This document shows positions 62,419 through 64,000 of a stretch of 64,000 nucleotides of DNA, one piece after another. Source of the stretch: VAZQ01 sp963753575. GTDB lineage: Bacteria > Pseudomonadota > Alphaproteobacteria > Rhizobiales > Xanthobacteraceae. The number at the start of each line of letters is the position of its first letter. Within the stretch, counting starts at the first letter, position 1. Under the pieces are notes generated by a model. That model did no database searches. It had not been told where the DNA came from and saw nothing but the letters and a program-made list of their open reading frames with translations. The DNA lies in contig CAVWCR010000003.1 in assembly GCA_963753575.1 (NCBI GenBank), forward strand, positions 4,898,001 through 4,962,000, written 5' to 3'. The position numbers and the translations under genes were made by a program.

Positions 62419-62650
62419 CGGGGTGATGACGCAGACCCCGTCCCCGGGCGGTACTCGGGCAGCCTCGTCGGCCACTATGGAGCCGGCCCGGTCCGACCAC
62501 CGTCAAAGGCGATAAGCCAAGATGCCGCGTTGGCGCGCCGAGAGGCGCGGGTGCACCGCCAGTGCACCATGGTCCGGCCGCAGCCGGACATCGCCCGGAG
62601 CAATCCGGGCACTGCGCCTTGTCGGCGCGCCATCCCCCTCGATTGAGGGG
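62419..62650. ncRNA. Dense hairpin cluster, candidate structured RNA or repeat
   Basis: At least six perfect hairpins follow one another: CGGGGT/ACCCCG (62419-62440), CGCGCC-GAGA-GGCGCG with a GNRA loop (62534-62549), GTGCAC-CGCCA-GTGCAC (62551-62567), GTCCGGC-CGCA-GCCGGAC (62572-62589), GCCCGG-AGCAAT-CCGGGC (62593-62610), CCCCTC-GATT-GAGGGG (62635-62650). No coding signal. Strand cannot be decided. It sits in an 880-base gene-free stretch (62209-63089). Confidence 0.45.
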
Positions 62651-62763
62651 CGGTGAGGAAAGCGGAAGACGGGCGAACCCCCGCGCCCAAGCAAAGAACT
62701 GGGGACGATCTCATTGTGACTTGATGACTTATGCGACCTCATTGAAGGCCGCGGGCTGTTTGA

Positions 62764-62797
62764 AAAGTGAACAGGTGAGCAAAGTGAACGGGTGAGA
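62764..62797. repeat. Two 17-base direct repeats
   Basis: AAAGTGAACAGGTGAGC followed directly by AAAGTGAACGGGTGAGA, between the hairpin cluster and the REP-like pair. Function unknown. Confidence 0.6.
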
Positions 62798-62842
62798 CGC
62801 CGCGGGCGCAGCATAATGATCACGTGCACGCACCTCTCCGCT

Positions 62843-62963
62843 GTCGTCCCCGCGCAGGCGGGGACCCATACGCCGCCGCAGCGGTGATGTGGCGATGACG
62901 TCGGAACAGCGGAAAGTCGGGTGGTTATAGGTCCCCGCCTGCGCGCGCCTGCACGGGGACGAC
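62843..62963. repeat. REP-like inverted pair
   Basis: GTCGTCCCCGCGCAGGCGGG and GACCCATA at 62843-62870 recur in complement at 62926-62963 (TATAGGTCCCCGCCTGCGCG, then a 10-base insertion, then CACGGGGACGAC). Each copy is itself palindromic (CCCCGC...GCGGGG). This is the layout of paired REP/REPIN elements. A further fragment, GGGGACGAC, follows at about 62976. Confidence 0.8.
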
Positions 62964-63089
62964 GCAAGACGACGCGGGGACGACAGAGGAAATGAACGAG
63001 ATCCAAGGCGCGCGCGTCGCAGCGTTTCTTACAAAACGAAACCAATGCGAAAACACCCGTGATTTCAAAGGTGTCGTTGATCACACCAT

Positions 63090-63386
63090 TCAATCGCCGG
63101 CCGCGAGCCGCCGCCGCACCCCCCAGCCCTTCAGCACCGTCTCGATCTCCTTGGCGACGAAGAAGCGCGCGCTGTCCTCGTCGTAGTCCTGGTCGCGCAG
63201 CGCGTCATAGTCGGTGAAGACGTGCCGCACATAGGCGACGAGCGAGAGCCACGCGGCTTCCTCGGGCGCAGCATTGCGCAGGCCGCGGCTGTCGAGCGCG
63301 TGATCGACGACCGCGCCGAACTCATGGTCGGGGATAGTCGGAGCAAGCCGCCGCAGCGCGGTCTCGATGTCGGCGCGTCGGGACAA
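63090..63386 (-). CDS. DUF2293 family protein
   Basis: 98 residues with the family pattern FGAVVDHALDSRGLRNAAPEEAAWLSLVAYVRHVFTDYDALRDQDYDEDSARFFV, then an ETVLKGWG end. Small all-helical protein of unknown function, common in rhizobia. It starts 12 bases downstream of the transglycosylase stop, so the two are probably co-transcribed. Confidence 0.84.
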   Translation of the reverse strand: MSRRADIETALRRLAPTIPDHEFGAVVDHALDSRGLRNAAPEEAAWLSLVAYVRHVFTDYDALRDQDYDEDSARFFVAKEIETVLKGWGVRRRLAAGD

Positions 63387-63398
63387 GGCGGCTCCGCG

Positions 63399-64000
63399 TC
63401 AGCGCGCTTCTGCAAGCCGCGTCGCGAACAGCGCGATGGTCTTCTGATAGACCGCCGCTTTGTTCCAGCCCGCGAGCACACCGAAATTGTGCGAGCCTTC
63501 GTCCCAGGGCCGCCCGCGCTGCCAACCATAGCCTTTGAGATAATTCGCGGTGGAGGCGAGCACGTCGGGCACGCTGCGGATCAGGTCGCGGCGCCCGTTG
63601 CCGTCGAAGTCGACCGCGAACTTCACATAAGAGGTCGGCAGGAACTGGGTCTGGCCGAGCTCGCCCGCCCAGGCGCCGCGCATCTGCGCTACGCTGAGGT
63701 CGCCGCGCTGGACGATCGTGAGCGCCGCCATCAGCTCGCCCTGGAACATCTCGGTGCGGCGGCAGTCGTGCGCCAGCGTCGCGAGCGCGCGGATTGTCGG
63801 CTGCCGGCCGATGTCGACGCCGAAGTCGGTCTCAAGCCCCCAGATCGCGATCAGGATCGGGCCCGGCACACCGAAGCGCTGCTCGATGCGCGCCAGCAGG
63901 CCGGCGTGCTGCCCCATCAGGCGCCGCGCCTTGGCGAAGCGCGAATTGATGCGCGGCAGCGCGAACTGCTCGAAGCTCTGGCGGAACACGCCCTGCCGAC
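63399..64000 (-). CDS. Lytic murein transglycosylase (MltB family), N-terminus outside window
   Basis: At least 200 residues; the frame is open to the window edge and reads RQGVFRQSFEQFALPRINSR, so the N-terminal part with signal peptide is missing. Catalytic Glu in IAIWGLETDFGVD, then ATLAHDCRRTEMFQGELMAAL, GAWAGELGQTQFLPTSYVKF and FDGNGRRDLIRSVPDVLAST, all MltB signatures. It cleaves peptidoglycan glycan strands to 1,6-anhydro ends. Confidence 0.92.
   Translation of the reverse strand, partial: RQGVFRQSFEQFALPRINSRFAKARRLMGQHAGLLARIEQRFGVPGPILIAIWGLETDFGVDIGRQPTIRALATLAHDCRRTEMFQGELMAALTIVQRGDLSVAQMRGAWAGELGQTQFLPTSYVKFAVDFDGNGRRDLIRSVPDVLASTANYLKGYGWQRGRPWDEGSHNFGVLAGWNKAAVYQKTIALFATRLAEAR

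Noticed and set aside
62475..62714. 79-codon minus-strand frame in the hairpin cluster
   Set aside because: It reads through several perfect hairpins, with Arg/Cys-rich sequence and no start signal.

Overview
The window comes from a high-GC alphaproteobacterium, most likely of the Hyphomicrobiales (Bradyrhizobium / Xanthobacteraceae type). The evidence is a Caulobacter/rhizobial-style cpa/tad pilus locus, a PspA with a TetR regulator, an invasion-associated-locus-B-like protein, orphan tripartite-tricarboxylate (Bug/TctC) receptors, an HpnP-like hopanoid methylase candidate and a DUF2293 protein. Both ends cut genes: a membrane protein at the left edge and a MltB-type lytic transglycosylase at the right edge. 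No rRNA, integrase, transposase or CRISPR array is visible. One tRNA, Ala(CGC), is present.

Layout. 1-2.4 kb: a 2TM protein converging on a patatin-like phospholipase. 2.6-10 kb: an FMN 2-hydroxyacid dehydrogenase; a TetR/PspA/YiaA envelope-stress unit with three operator-like inverted repeats; a fused acyltransferase/acyl-ACP synthetase (Aas); an M50 protease. 10-14 kb: a probable catabolic operon (AhpD-like protein, nitrilase, alpha/beta hydrolase, Bug receptor). 14.4-22.9 kb: cpaB, cpaC, a small lipoprotein, cpaE, cpaF (frameshifted as given), tadB, tadC and tadD; the pilin, prepilin peptidase and pseudopilins are absent. 23-33 kb: TerB, SDR, glutamine amidotransferase, then a second catabolic region (Bug receptor, polysaccharide-deacetylase-type hydrolase, LysR, Rieske oxygenase, MFS, LysR/isochorismatase). 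34-41 kb: tRNA, yggT-DUF167-folD, an AlgI/AlgJ-like O-acetylation pair, typA.

41.3-44.0 kb is the most unusual protein-coding stretch. It is a tightly overlapping minus-strand operon of a truncated Lgt-like membrane protein, a Cys-rich radical SAM enzyme with the Cys layout I associate with archaeal tetraether-lipid-synthase-like (Tes/MJ0619) proteins, and three tandem paralogous small 2TM proteins sharing an LLLPGxCA motif. A lipid-modifying role is an inference from the two families.

44.8-59 kb holds a dienelactone hydrolase, two transglutaminase-like proteins, an N-formylglutamate amidohydrolase-like protein, a DHA2 exporter, a UBP-type zinc finger protein, the HpnP-like radical SAM/B12 protein, a site-2 protease with CBS domains, PhhB, YkvA, a TPR/glycosyltransferase-like protein, an IalB-like protein, DUF72 and rlmN. 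60-63 kb is accessory: a 54-residue lipoprotein, a LpxF-like phosphatase, an orphan Imm35-type immunity-like gene, a gene broken by an in-frame TAG, and about 0.9 kb of non-coding DNA with clustered hairpins and a REP-like inverted pair.

Non-coding structure is a main theme. A ~168-bp two-hairpin element occurs twice (21955-22122 and, inverted, 59988-60154), each time abutting a gene whose TAG stop lies in a CTAG, with one compensatory base-pair change between copies. A second, heptamer-based family occurs after tadD and after the IalB-like gene.
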